The notes beneath the pieces are model-generated. The model searched no databases and was not told the origin of the DNA. It saw only the letters and a list, made by a program, of their open reading frames with translations. From Ruegeria denitrificans (GTDB lineage: Bacteria; Pseudomonadota; Alphaproteobacteria; Rhodobacterales; Rhodobacteraceae), in the NCBI RefSeq assembly GCF_001458295.1, contig NZ_CYUD01000007.1, positions 62,001 to 126,000 on the forward strand: DNA of 64,000 nucleotides, given 5' to 3'. Of this stretch, positions 56,027 through 64,000 are shown piece by piece (within the stretch, counting starts at the first letter, position 1; the number at the start of each line of letters is the position of its first letter). A program made the translations under genes and the position numbers.

Positions 56027-56443
56027 TCAGTCGGGAATGACAGCGGTGCCGTCGATTTCAACAAGCCAGTCCGGGCGCGCCAGAGCCTGAACCACCAACC
56101 CGGTCGAGCAGGGGTGAACCCCTTTGATATATTCGCCCATGGTGCGATAGACAGCCTCGCGGTGGCGGACATCGGTGATGTAGACCACAACCTTGACCAG
56201 ATGCTCCATCGAGCCGCCGGCCTCTTCAATCAGCTGCTTGATGTTCTGCATCACCTTGTGGGTCTGCTCAACCGGATCGTGACTTTCGATATTGACCGCA
56301 TCGTCCAGATTCTGCGGGCACTGGCCGCGCAGGTAGACGGTCTTGCCGCCCTGCGTGACCACGGCCTGACACAGATCGTTGTCCAGGTTCTGCTCTGGGT
56401 AAGTTTCTTTGGTGTTGAATTTGCGAATGCGTGTGTGCGCCAT
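56027..56443 (-). CDS. Rid (YjgF) family protein lacking the RidA catalytic arginine
   Basis: 138 aa. The Rid fold is clear (LRGQCPQN, KVVVYITDVRHREAVYRTMGEYI, LVEIDGTAVI). In E. coli RidA a PARS motif carries Arg105, which binds the imine substrate; here the aligned segment reads PCSTG, so that arginine is missing. It therefore belongs to a non-RidA Rid subgroup. Seventeen bases after the FMO gene in the operon. Confidence 0.9.
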   Translation of the reverse strand: MAHTRIRKFNTKETYPEQNLDNDLCQAVVTQGGKTVYLRGQCPQNLDDAVNIESHDPVEQTHKVMQNIKQLIEEAGGSMEHLVKVVVYITDVRHREAVYRTMGEYIKGVHPCSTGLVVQALARPDWLVEIDGTAVIPD

Positions 56444-56460
56444 TTTGGATTCCTGTCCTC

Positions 56461-57741
56461 TTATTCTGCGGCGGCGGGGGCGATAATGGCCGCCTCGCCT
56501 TCGTAATCGGCATAGGCGCGCTGGATGGAGATCTGGTCGGCGATGTATTTTGCATCGTGCCAGACGCCCCAGATAAAGGTCGAGCCGCGGCGCGATTGCC
56601 AGGGCAGGCCAAGGAAGTAGATGTCGGGTTCGACAGACACGCCACGCTGATGGATCGGTGCGCCTTTGGCGTCAAAGGCGTCGGCTTTGATCCAGCTGAA
56701 ATCCTGACGGAAGCCCGTGGCCCAGATGATCGTGGTGATGCCTTCTTTGGCGAAATCAACCGAGGTCAGCGGGTTGGTCAGGCTGTCGGGGTCCGCAAAG
56801 GGTTCACGCGCCTCGGCGTCTTCCGGCAGATCGATGCCGGTGCGTTCGATATAGGCGTCGGCCATATCCAGCATCTCAAGGTAATTGGCGTCGCCTGCGG
56901 CCACGTTGGCCTGCAGGTCGTCGGCGAAACTCAGCACGCCGTTCTCGAAACCTTTGGTCAGGCCAGTCAGTGTCACGCCCTCATTGCCCAGACGGCGGAA
57001 ATCCATCGTGTGGCCGCCATGGGCCCCGCTGACCGAGATGGTAACGTGTTCGGTGCCCGGTTTTTGCGCGGCTATGTCCCACAGGCCCAGAACGCCCAGC
57101 CACCAGACATTGTCACGGGTACGATAGCGTCGCGGCGGGCGGTCATGGGGGCCGACCGACAGAAATACCTTGCGGCCCGCGCGGTTCAGTTCATCCGCGA
57201 TCTGCGCCCCGGATGAGCCCGCGCCTACAACCATCACGGCCCCTTCGGGCAGTTGTTCGGGGTTCTTGTAATAGAAGGAATGCAGCTGTTTCACATCAGC
57301 CGTTTCCGGCACGATCGGCGGGATCACCGGATGCTGGAACGCGCCTGTGGCCGCCACGATACGCTTGGCGTGAATCTCTCCGGCCGAAGTTTCGACCTTG
57401 AACCCGCCTTCACCCGGCAGACGCTCCGCCTTTAGAACCTCAACACCTTCGCGGATCGGCGCTTTGACCATTTCGGCGTATTCAACCAAATATTCGGCGA
57501 CACGGTCTTTGGGCACAAACGCATCCGGGTCATCCCCGTTGAACTGGAGGCTGGGAAAGCGGTCATGCCAGCACGGTCCGTTGGCAACCAGCGCATCCCA
57601 GCGACCGGTGCGCCACGCTTCGGCGGTGCGATTCTTTTCCAGGATGATGTGGGGGACATTGTTGTTGCCCAGATGCTCGCTTAGTGCGATGCCTGCCTGT
57701 CCTGCGCCAACAACCAGCGTATCCGTTTTCTCGATGGACAT
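56461..57741 (-). CDS. FAD/NAD(P)-dependent monooxygenase-like flavoprotein (CzcO-type)
   Basis: 426 aa from the ATG at 57741 (MSIEKTDTLVVGAGQAG); the open frame extends 44 codons further but looks non-coding. FAD loop VVGAGQAGIALSEH, NADPH loop VVGAGSSGAQIADEL and a IIWATGFRQDFSWI segment define class B monooxygenase/FMO relatives. It may oxidise an N- or S-containing substrate or open a ring. First gene of the operon FMO-Rid-DUF1028-ALDH-LysR. Confidence 0.9.
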   Translation of the reverse strand: MSIEKTDTLVVGAGQAGIALSEHLGNNNVPHIILEKNRTAEAWRTGRWDALVANGPCWHDRFPSLQFNGDDPDAFVPKDRVAEYLVEYAEMVKAPIREGVEVLKAERLPGEGGFKVETSAGEIHAKRIVAATGAFQHPVIPPIVPETADVKQLHSFYYKNPEQLPEGAVMVVGAGSSGAQIADELNRAGRKVFLSVGPHDRPPRRYRTRDNVWWLGVLGLWDIAAQKPGTEHVTISVSGAHGGHTMDFRRLGNEGVTLTGLTKGFENGVLSFADDLQANVAAGDANYLEMLDMADAYIERTGIDLPEDAEAREPFADPDSLTNPLTSVDFAKEGITTIIWATGFRQDFSWIKADAFDAKGAPIHQRGVSVEPDIYFLGLPWQSRRGSTFIWGVWHDAKYIADQISIQRAYADYEGEAAIIAPAAAE

Positions 57742-57971
57742 GTGTCGGTTCCCTATTTCTGCATCTCGAACTGACCCCATAAGGTCGTTGCAATCGTGCG
57801 TTGTCTGCTGGTGTCGGGACAGGCAGGCGACAGGTCGCCATGTCTGTCCGAGCGGGACGATTGGATTGACCAAAGCCTCGCGTTTTGTGCCGCTCCAGCG
57901 AGTTTCGCACGTTTCCCCAATAAGGTTTCACAAGTTCGAAAGACGCGAAATTATTGTCTGGCTATCTCTTA

Positions 57972-57988
57972 ATTAGGCTTTGGCTAAT
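57972..57988 (-). promoter_or_regulatory. Palindromic operator upstream of the FMO operon (ATTAG-N7-CTAAT)
   Basis: ATTAG-GCTTTGG-CTAAT, the same half-sites and spacing as 46813-46829 before the ABC operon, with T-N11-A symmetry. It lies in the gap between the LuxR-type gene's stop and the FMO start, about 230 bases from the latter. Confidence 0.55.
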
Positions 57989-57998
57989 CTGCACGGTA

Positions 57999-58811
57999 CT
58001 ACGTTGTTTTCCGGGCCACTTGCCCGTGTTCCGAAAGGAAAGGCGCTATAAGATAATACAGTTCGCCTTGGGATGAGATTCCGCTTTTCCGGTAAAGCTG
58101 CTTGCGCAGAACCTTGACGGTCTGCGGGCTGATGCCAAGCGTCAGGCCAATGGAAATCGACGAATGGCCCTGTAGGATCAACAGCGCCACCTCGGCCTGT
58201 CTGGGGCTGAGGCTGATGCCCTGTTCGGCGGACAAGCGGTGGCGCAGATGATCGACGATATCGCCCGGTTTGTCCCCGTGCGGGGGTCTGAGGCCGGACC
58301 AGTTCTTTCTGACCAGCGCATTGACCACCGGGGCAACCTGTTTGGCCGCATTGTGATCCCGGTTCGAGAAGCGCGACGCCGTGGTGGCATCCCTGCCGAT
58401 ACAGACCGTGATCGACGACCCCGGCGCGAGGCCAACAAAGAAAGCAAGCTCATCCGTCAGGGTCGTGTTAGCGTAGTAGGATTTGAAATATTCATTGCGC
58501 TGAAACTGGTCGGGGGCGACATCGGCCAGACGATACAGCCCATCCGCCGCGCCTTTCTGGTGCAGGCGAAAGAACGGGTCCAGCAGATAGGCCCCTTTGA
58601 CATAGTGGCTGTCGATACGTTCAAACACGCGGCTGTCACGGGCATGGGTCGCCAGAACCTGCGGGCTGCTGGTCTGAAAAAAGGCGATGATTGCGAAATT
58701 GTCGAACGAACATGTCGCATTCAGCCATTGACGCAGCGCATCGCTGAAACGCTCGGACCCGGTGGCCAGAATGGCATCCGACAAAGCAACTGCGGTTGGA
58801 AGTGGCGACAT
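57999..58811 (-). CDS. LuxR family transcriptional regulator
   Basis: 270 aa from the ATG at 58811; the same frame stays open upstream through the intergenic region and antisense to the aminotransferase, which I treat as a shadow. An N-terminal sensor domain of unknown ligand is followed by a LuxR-type HTH (LSPRQAEVALLILQGHSSISIGLTLGISPQTVKVLRKQLYRKSGI, about residues 200-250). Divergent from the aminotransferase, with a palindrome between. Confidence 0.88.
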   Translation of the reverse strand: MSPLPTAVALSDAILATGSERFSDALRQWLNATCSFDNFAIIAFFQTSSPQVLATHARDSRVFERIDSHYVKGAYLLDPFFRLHQKGAADGLYRLADVAPDQFQRNEYFKSYYANTTLTDELAFFVGLAPGSSITVCIGRDATTASRFSNRDHNAAKQVAPVVNALVRKNWSGLRPPHGDKPGDIVDHLRHRLSAEQGISLSPRQAEVALLILQGHSSISIGLTLGISPQTVKVLRKQLYRKSGISSQGELYYLIAPFLSEHGQVARKTT

Positions 58812-58828
58812 GTGCGAGTACCCCTCTG

Positions 58829-58842
58829 GGGGTATATACCCC
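58829..58842. promoter_or_regulatory. Perfect 14-bp palindrome between luxR-type gene and aminotransferase
   Basis: GGGGTATATACCCC lies 18 bases upstream of the LuxR-type start and 114 bases from the aminotransferase start. Its core GTATATAC recurs at 46871-46878 before the ABC operon. A dimeric regulator site is likely; which protein binds is unknown. Confidence 0.5.
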
Positions 58843-58955
58843 TTAAATTGAACAAAGTAATCTTTTTCGTAAAATTGGGTGGTATATTTCACGATCAGAT
58901 CGCAACGGGCCTTACCACCACCACGCATTAGCATCGGATACCAAGGGGGTCGATC

Positions 58956-60308
58956 ATGGCTAGAGATACGCTTGAAATTCTTGCGCAGGACGATCACCTG
59001 ATTCAGTCCTTCGCCGACCTGAACGCGCTGAAACAGCAAGGCGCGCGCACCGTGATCTCCCGCGCCAAGGGGGCTTATGTCTATGACAGCGACGGGACCG
59101 AAATGATCGACGGGATCGGGGGCCTGTGGTGCGTCAATATCGGTCACGGAAATACCGAGATGATCGACGCGATCACCGATCAGCTGAAGACGCTGGATTA
59201 TTACTCGACCTTCTACAACTTTACCCACCCCGCCGCTGCGGCGCTGGCCGAGAAGGTCGCGCAGCTTGCGCCCGGGCATCTGAATTCGGTCTATTTCGGA
59301 AATTCCGGTTCGGTTGCCAATGACAGCGCCATTCGGATGCTGCACCACTATAATATCCGCAAGGGCAAGCCGGAAAAGAAGATGGTGCTGTCGCGGCACG
59401 GGGCCTATCACGGCTCGACCCATCTGGCGATGGCGATGACGACGCCGGGCTACTCCGACGGCTGGCACGCGGCCAATGATCTGGTGCATCACCTGCGCTC
59501 GCCCCATTTCTGGCGCGAAGGGGATGAATTGACCGAGGCCGAGTTCCTCGAAGCTCTGATCGACGATCTGATTGCAAGCATCGACCGTATCGGCGCGGAA
59601 AATATCTGCGCCTTTATCGCCGAACCCATTCAGGGCGCAGGCGGTGTAGTCCCCGCGCCAAAAGGATACCACAAACGCGCGTGGGAGGTCTGCAAAGCCA
59701 ACGATATCAAGTACATCGCCGATGAAGTCGTCACCGCCTTTGGCCGTCTTGGGCACTTCTTCGCGTCCGAGGATGTGTTCGGCATGGTGCCCGATATCAT
59801 CACCACGGCCAAGGGTCTGACCTCGGGCTACCAACCGCTATCGGCCACTATTGTCTCGGACGATATTCACGAGGTGATCTCGCGGCCGGACGGTATGTTC
59901 CTGCATGGCATGACCTATTCAGGCCATCCGGCAGCTGCGGCGGCGGGTCTGACCAACATTGCAATCATGGAGCGTGAAGGCATCCCTCAGCGTGTCCGAA
60001 CAACCGGCAAGCGGTTTGAAAACAACCTGCGCGGCCTGATCGACATCGAAATCGTCGGCGAAGTGCGAGGCGGCCATTTCATGATGGGGATCGAGTTTGT
60101 CAAAGACCGCGATACCAAGGAAAGCTATCCCGATGATGCACAGGTTGGGCTGAAAGTGGCCCGCGCCTGTCAGAAACGCGGCCTGATCGCGCGGCCGTTG
60201 GGCAATGTGCTGATCCTGTCCCCGACCCTGATCATGGACGAACCCATGATCGACCGCATCGAAGACATCCTGCGCGACGCCATCACCGAGGTCGCCGCAG
60301 GCCTTTAG
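58956..60308 (+). CDS. Class III aminotransferase (polyamine/omega-amino type)
   Basis: 450 aa. PLP-binding lysine K286 in TTAKGLTSGYQPLSA, cofactor motifs FGNSGSVANDSAIRML and RHGAYHGSTH, and EPIQGAGGV. The pattern fits omega-amine:pyruvate or putrescine-type transaminases. It would turn a terminal amine into an aldehyde for the nearby aldehyde dehydrogenase. AAGGGGG precedes the start. Confidence 0.93.
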   Translation: MARDTLEILAQDDHLIQSFADLNALKQQGARTVISRAKGAYVYDSDGTEMIDGIGGLWCVNIGHGNTEMIDAITDQLKTLDYYSTFYNFTHPAAAALAEKVAQLAPGHLNSVYFGNSGSVANDSAIRMLHHYNIRKGKPEKKMVLSRHGAYHGSTHLAMAMTTPGYSDGWHAANDLVHHLRSPHFWREGDELTEAEFLEALIDDLIASIDRIGAENICAFIAEPIQGAGGVVPAPKGYHKRAWEVCKANDIKYIADEVVTAFGRLGHFFASEDVFGMVPDIITTAKGLTSGYQPLSATIVSDDIHEVISRPDGMFLHGMTYSGHPAAAAAGLTNIAIMEREGIPQRVRTTGKRFENNLRGLIDIEIVGEVRGGHFMMGIEFVKDRDTKESYPDDAQVGLKVARACQKRGLIARPLGNVLILSPTLIMDEPMIDRIEDILRDAITEVAAGL

Positions 60309-60372
60309 ACACAGCACGATCAGGGGCCAAGAGCCCCCGCTTTACATATCAGCCAGCCCGAAGGAGTTAGCC

Positions 60373-62442
60373 ATGCGCGACCCACGTTACGACATTCTGT
60401 TCGAACCGATGCAGATCGGTCCCGTTACCGCCAAGAACCGCTTCTACCAGGTGCCCCATTGCAATGGCGGCGGATACCGCGACCCCTCGGCGGCTGCAGC
60501 GATGCGCGGGATCAAGGCCGAAGGCGGCTGGGGCGTGATCTTTACCGAACAGTGCGAGATGCACCACACCTCGGAAATCACTCCCTTCATCGAGCTGCGC
60601 CTGTGGGAGGACAAGGACATCCCGCAACTGCGTAAGATGTCCGAGCGGATGAAAACCCACGGCGCGCTGGCTGGCATTCAGCTGGCCTATTCCGGCATCA
60701 ACGGGCCGAACCTTTATACCAAAGAAGTGCCGCTGGCCCCCTCGGCCCTGCCGATCCGCACCTTCACCAATGACCCGGTGCAGGCGCGAGCGCTGGACAA
60801 GCAAGACATCAAGGACCTGCGGCGCTGGTTCGTAAATGCTGCGAAACGGTCAAAGGATGCGGGCTTTGACCTGATCTGTCTGTACGGCGCGCACGGGTTC
60901 GGCATCTTCCAGCACTTCCTCAGCCGCGCCACCAACCAGCGCAGCGACGAATACGGTGGGTCACTGGAAAACCGCGCCCGGTTCAGTCAGGAGGTCATCG
61001 CCGACATGCGCGACGCGGTGGGCGACACGATGGCGATCACCCTGCGGGTCAGCCTGGATGAAACCATCGGAGAGCTGGGCTTCTCCAACGCCGAGGTCCG
61101 CGACTATATCGAGATGAACAAAAACCTGCCCGACCTGTGGGATCTGGCGCAAGGGACGTGGGAGGATTGCTCGGGCCCGTCACGCTTCAAGGAAGAGGCA
61201 GCGCAGGAAGAGCTGGTGCGCGGTATTCATGAGCTGACCGACAAGCCCATCGTTGGCGTCGGGCGGTTCACCTCGCCCGATGTGATGGCCAAGATGGTCA
61301 AGTCCGGCACGTTGGATTTCATCGGCTGCGCGCGCCCGTCGATTGCCGACCCTTTCCTGCCAAAAAAGATCGAGGAAGGTCGGATCGAGGACATCCGCGA
61401 ATGCATCGGCTGCAATATCTGCATCACTGGCGATATGACCATGTCGATCAGCCGCTGCACTCAAAATCCAACTTTCATGGAGGAATGGCGCAAGGGCTGG
61501 CATCCCGAAAAGATGAACGACAAAGGCGACAGCGACAACGTGCTGATCGTGGGATCAGGCCCCGCAGGGCTTGAGGCCGCATGGGCGCTGTGCCGCCGGG
61601 GCTATGACGTCGCCGTAGCCGAGGCCCGCGACGTGATCGGCGGTCGCGTGGCCCGCGAACGCTTGCTGCCTGGCTTGTCGGCCTGGGGTCGCGTAGTTGA
61701 TTACCGTGACTATCAACTCAGCCAGCGTCCGAATGTAGAAATTTATCGTGAAAGCGAGTTGGATGCCGAGAGCATCCTTGAGTTCGGCTTTGAAAACGTC
61801 TGCATCGCCACTGGGGCCAAATGGCGCAACGATGGTGTCTCGCGCCAGCATGTCGTACCGATGCCGATCGCTGAGGGCGTCAAGGTCTATACGCCGGACG
61901 ATCTGATGGATGGCACCATCCCCTCGGGCCGAGTGGTGGTCTATGACGACGATCACTATTACATGGGGGGCGTGCTGGCCGAACTGCTGGCCAAGAACGG
62001 CGCGCAAGTGACGCTGGTCACGCCGTCGGCCTATGTCAGCGACTGGACGAACAACACGCTGGAACAGATCGCCATCCATCCGCGGCTGGTGGATGCAGGC
62101 GTCGAGATCGTGCTGAACCAGGGCGTCACCGAAATCCACCCTGATCACGTTGTGTCGAACTGCGTCTACACCGACCGCACCTGGAAGATCGAGGCGGACG
62201 CGGTGGTCATGGTCGCCTCACGTCTGGAAAACAACGCCGTCTTCAATGACCTGAAAGCGCGCGAGGCCGAATGGGCGGATGCAGGCATTAAATCTGTCAA
62301 GCTGATCGGTGACGCCAACGCTCCGGGCCCAATCGCATGGGCGACCTATGCAGGCCACCGCTATGCCCGTGAGCTGGACGGCGAAGACATTGGTGATGCG
62401 CTGCCTTTCCGTCGCGAAATAACAGAACTCGCGGCGGACTGA
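60373..62442 (+). CDS. Trimethylamine dehydrogenase-like iron-sulfur flavoprotein
   Basis: 689 aa. N-terminal FMN barrel with the flavin-linking Cys30 (RFYQVPHC), a YGAH motif (Y171, H174) like the TMADH catalytic pair, a 4Fe-4S cluster (C344, C347, C350, C362) and C-terminal NAD/ADP-type domains (LIVGSGPAGLEAAW). The length matches TMADH/dimethylamine dehydrogenase. The substrate pocket differs: Gln60 for Tyr60, Ala105 for Trp105, Asp354 where TMADH has Trp355. It probably demethylates or oxidises another amine. Sixty-four bases after the aminotransferase. Confidence 0.9.
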   Translation: MRDPRYDILFEPMQIGPVTAKNRFYQVPHCNGGGYRDPSAAAAMRGIKAEGGWGVIFTEQCEMHHTSEITPFIELRLWEDKDIPQLRKMSERMKTHGALAGIQLAYSGINGPNLYTKEVPLAPSALPIRTFTNDPVQARALDKQDIKDLRRWFVNAAKRSKDAGFDLICLYGAHGFGIFQHFLSRATNQRSDEYGGSLENRARFSQEVIADMRDAVGDTMAITLRVSLDETIGELGFSNAEVRDYIEMNKNLPDLWDLAQGTWEDCSGPSRFKEEAAQEELVRGIHELTDKPIVGVGRFTSPDVMAKMVKSGTLDFIGCARPSIADPFLPKKIEEGRIEDIRECIGCNICITGDMTMSISRCTQNPTFMEEWRKGWHPEKMNDKGDSDNVLIVGSGPAGLEAAWALCRRGYDVAVAEARDVIGGRVARERLLPGLSAWGRVVDYRDYQLSQRPNVEIYRESELDAESILEFGFENVCIATGAKWRNDGVSRQHVVPMPIAEGVKVYTPDDLMDGTIPSGRVVVYDDDHYYMGGVLAELLAKNGAQVTLVTPSAYVSDWTNNTLEQIAIHPRLVDAGVEIVLNQGVTEIHPDHVVSNCVYTDRTWKIEADAVVMVASRLENNAVFNDLKAREAEWADAGIKSVKLIGDANAPGPIAWATYAGHRYARELDGEDIGDALPFRREITELAAD

Positions 62443-63009
62443 GATTATTGAAGAGCGCAAGGCGGCAAGGGCAGAGCTCTGCCGCGTTGCATATTTGAAT
62501 AACAATTAACGTCCGCGAAGTTTGGATTGACGCCGCGATTTTCAGCGCGCTCAAAAGTTTGCTCTCTTCCGTCAGTGGTAATCTACTGTCTGGTTTCAAT
62601 GACTTTGTCGCGCAATGATTGTCTGCGGTATCTTTAGATCCGACATTGGTCAGCAACAGCCGCGAATTTCGGATCTTCGCCCGAGGTATTTTGCTCCTCA
62701 GTTGCAAATTCGCACAATGCGGCCGTTCACACGCAAAGTACCAATAGTAATTTCGTCCGCGACTTGTGAATTGCCCGATGAAAGTTCGCTGCGTTCTTCA
62801 TGAATGGCCGCTGTTTCTGCTGCCTTGTAGCGTCCACAGCTTAGCGCTTGCAGCGTTTCTCGCGCTGCGAGTGCACGCAGCATGATTGGAAGACTTCCGC
62901 TGTGGGCTCAAACCGGATGTTCAAGGTTCGGTCACAAAAGTTCAGTTTGTAGTGGTGGTGTTGGTTTGCGAAGGAATTTCCAAATCAGGCGGGTTCCCAA
63001 TACGTATGA
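62443..63009. other. Intergenic stretch without a supported gene
   Basis: About 570 bases between the flavoenzyme and the hydrolase. Apart from a terminator-like hairpin near its start I see only short open frames, including a 61-codon minus-strand frame at 62698-62883 that looks like a shadow or decayed repeat. Codon-like periodicity is absent. Confidence 0.55.
62457..62490 (+). terminator. Terminator-like hairpin after the flavoenzyme gene
   Basis: GCAAGGCGGCA and TGCCGCGTTGC pair with one mismatch around a 12-base loop, followed by ATATTT, 15 bases after the stop at 62442. Confidence 0.55.
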
Positions 63010-63837
63010 CTACTGAGATGCGGGCAGAAACGTCCCCGGATGCATGATGATATCGAAATGCTGCATCCCCTTTTTCAGATCGAAACTGACCGAATGCCCG
63101 GCTTTGCGCAGTAATTCGGCGTAATCGCGGCTCTGACGAATGAACTCTGGCGTGTCTCGTTCGGCCACGGTCACGTGGTAGCGCGGGCCGGGGGCGGGCA
63201 GGTGCAGGATGGGGGACAGATCATGTATCTCGACCGGCGTCAGTTGTAGCGGATCGTTCACCGTCGTCAGGCTGATCGGTTCCAAATCATAGACCCCGCT
63301 GATCAGGATCACATCACGCACGCGCAGCCCGGCGCGGGCCAACTCATCGGCTGAGGTTGCCATGACCATAGCCGCCAATTGCGCCCCGGCGCTGTGCCCG
63401 GACAGGGTGATCCGCGACGGATCGAAACCCAGATCAGGTGCATTTGCGGCCATCCACAGCAGGGCGTCGCGGCATTCCTCGATCATGTCACCAATCCGCG
63501 CCTCAGGGGCAAGTGTGTAGTTCAGGGTCGCAAAGGACTGCTCGGCCTCAACCAGTGCAGGGGCCATCATTGCCGACTCGTTTTGGCTCAGCGCCTGCCA
63601 GTAACCGCCGTGAATAAAGACATGCAGCGGTGCGCCTGCGCCCTTCGCGGGAAAGAAATCCAGAACCTGAGCTGTACCGTCACCGTAAGAGACATTCCCG
63701 ATGACCTCCATCTGCGCCCGGTGCTGCGCGCTGAGCGCGGCGTAGCTGTCTAGATAAGGTGTCAGGTCGCCGCCGATCATCGACCGGGGTGAATATTCCT
63801 GCTCCAACTCGTCCTGCGAAAACCCCCGGTACAGCAT
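63010..63837 (-). CDS. Alpha/beta hydrolase, kynurenine-formamidase-like
   Basis: 275 aa. The oxyanion motif HGGYW, the nucleophile in GHSAGAQLAAM and the acid/base pair near the end (GMQHFDII) are those of the HGGxW esterase/formamidase group that includes kynurenine formamidase. It may hydrolyse an N-formyl or ester bond. It is three bases upstream of nothing on its strand except the partial gene at the right edge, which is in the same direction. Confidence 0.85.
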   Translation of the reverse strand: MLYRGFSQDELEQEYSPRSMIGGDLTPYLDSYAALSAQHRAQMEVIGNVSYGDGTAQVLDFFPAKGAGAPLHVFIHGGYWQALSQNESAMMAPALVEAEQSFATLNYTLAPEARIGDMIEECRDALLWMAANAPDLGFDPSRITLSGHSAGAQLAAMVMATSADELARAGLRVRDVILISGVYDLEPISLTTVNDPLQLTPVEIHDLSPILHLPAPGPRYHVTVAERDTPEFIRQSRDYAELLRKAGHSVSFDLKKGMQHFDIIMHPGTFLPASQ

Positions 63838-63840
63838 CGC

Positions 63841-64000
63841 TTACTCCTGCTCGGTATAGATCAGTTCGGTGCGCATATTGTAGAGATTATGGAAGAACCG
63901 CAAACCCAAGGCTTTACGCAGGAAGGCCGCGACCTGTGCCTGACTTACCCGCTCCAACGATATGACGTGATTTAAACGCCAGCGTTGGAGTGGGAAATGC
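63841..64000 (-). CDS. 3' end of an unrecognised gene (continues beyond window)
   Basis: Open frame from the right edge to the TAA at 63841-63843. The last residues are ...FLRKALGLRFFHNLYN followed by MRTELIYTEQE. Three bases separate its stop from the hydrolase start, so the two are likely one operon. The family cannot be named from 52 residues. Confidence 0.7.
   Translation of the reverse strand, partial: HFPLQRWRLNHVISLERVSQAQVAAFLRKALGLRFFHNLYNMRTELIYTEQE

Noticed and set aside
57999-59834. A 611-codon open minus-strand frame covering the LuxR-type gene, the gap and part of the aminotransferase
   Set aside because: Only the part to 58811 matches a LuxR protein; the rest is antisense to a well-supported aminotransferase and lacks coding sense.
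62698-62883. A 61-codon minus-strand frame in the gap before the hydrolase
   Set aside because: No RBS and no recognisable family; kept only as part of the intergenic description.

Overview
The window is GC-rich, densely packed alphaproteobacterial DNA, most likely from a marine Rhodobacteraceae (Roseobacter group, Ruegeria-like). The basis is its mix of families: DUF1523, a flagellar set with an SltF-type transglycosylase, CtrA-like boxes at flagellar promoters, the kdsD-lptCAB-hpf-ptsN order, and rimP-nusA-ylxR-infB. I saw no rRNA, tRNA or CRISPR.

Region 1 (1-6313, + strand) is an uncharacterised cluster: the end of a helical protein, a two-TM mini-protein, a 372-aa protein, a 643-aa AAA-type ATPase, a three-TM mini-protein, a 445-aa soluble protein, an 88-aa membrane protein and a DUF1523 membrane protein. 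A REPIN-like double palindrome lies inside it. It looks like a membrane-coupled ATPase machine of unknown job.

Region 2 (6355-23296) is a flagellar block. flgI-flgL-flgK-flgE-motB and fliI are on the minus strand; flgB-flgC-fliE-fliQ-flgF-flgG-flgA-flgH-fliL on the plus strand; sltF-flhA-fliR-flhB plus a fliJ-like gene on the minus strand. Together they give rod, hook, P and L rings, export gate and ATPase. A perfect TTAA-N7-TTAA (CtrA-type) box lies before motB, with near matches before flgE and between fliI and flgB.

Region 3 (23370-44524) is housekeeping: an MFS exporter and Lrp regulator, rnd-kdsD-lptC-lptA-lptB-hpf-ptsN (LPS precursor and transport, with rpoN missing from its usual place), a CAP lipoprotein, an L,D-transpeptidase, a tiny secreted membrane protein, hemH, a methyltransferase divergent from comF-grxC-nitrilase-marR, yciI, ubiG, pip with a half-length peptide-binding protein, and rimP-nusA-ylxR-infB ending in a strong terminator.

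Region 4 (44525-46914) is a scar of poorly coding DNA around a short tyrosine recombinase, with broken reading frames on either side.

Region 5 (46915-64000) is an amine/N-compound uptake and catabolism locus. It holds a polyamine-type ABC importer (potABCD-like), a cupin, an ArgE-type deacetylase, a LysR regulator, a minus-strand operon (FMO, Rid protein, DUF1028, aldehyde dehydrogenase, LysR), a LuxR regulator divergent from a class III aminotransferase and a trimethylamine-dehydrogenase-like flavoenzyme with an altered substrate pocket, then an alpha/beta hydrolase. Two identical-format palindromes (ATTAG-N7-CTAAT) precede the transporter and the FMO operon, which suggests one regulon.
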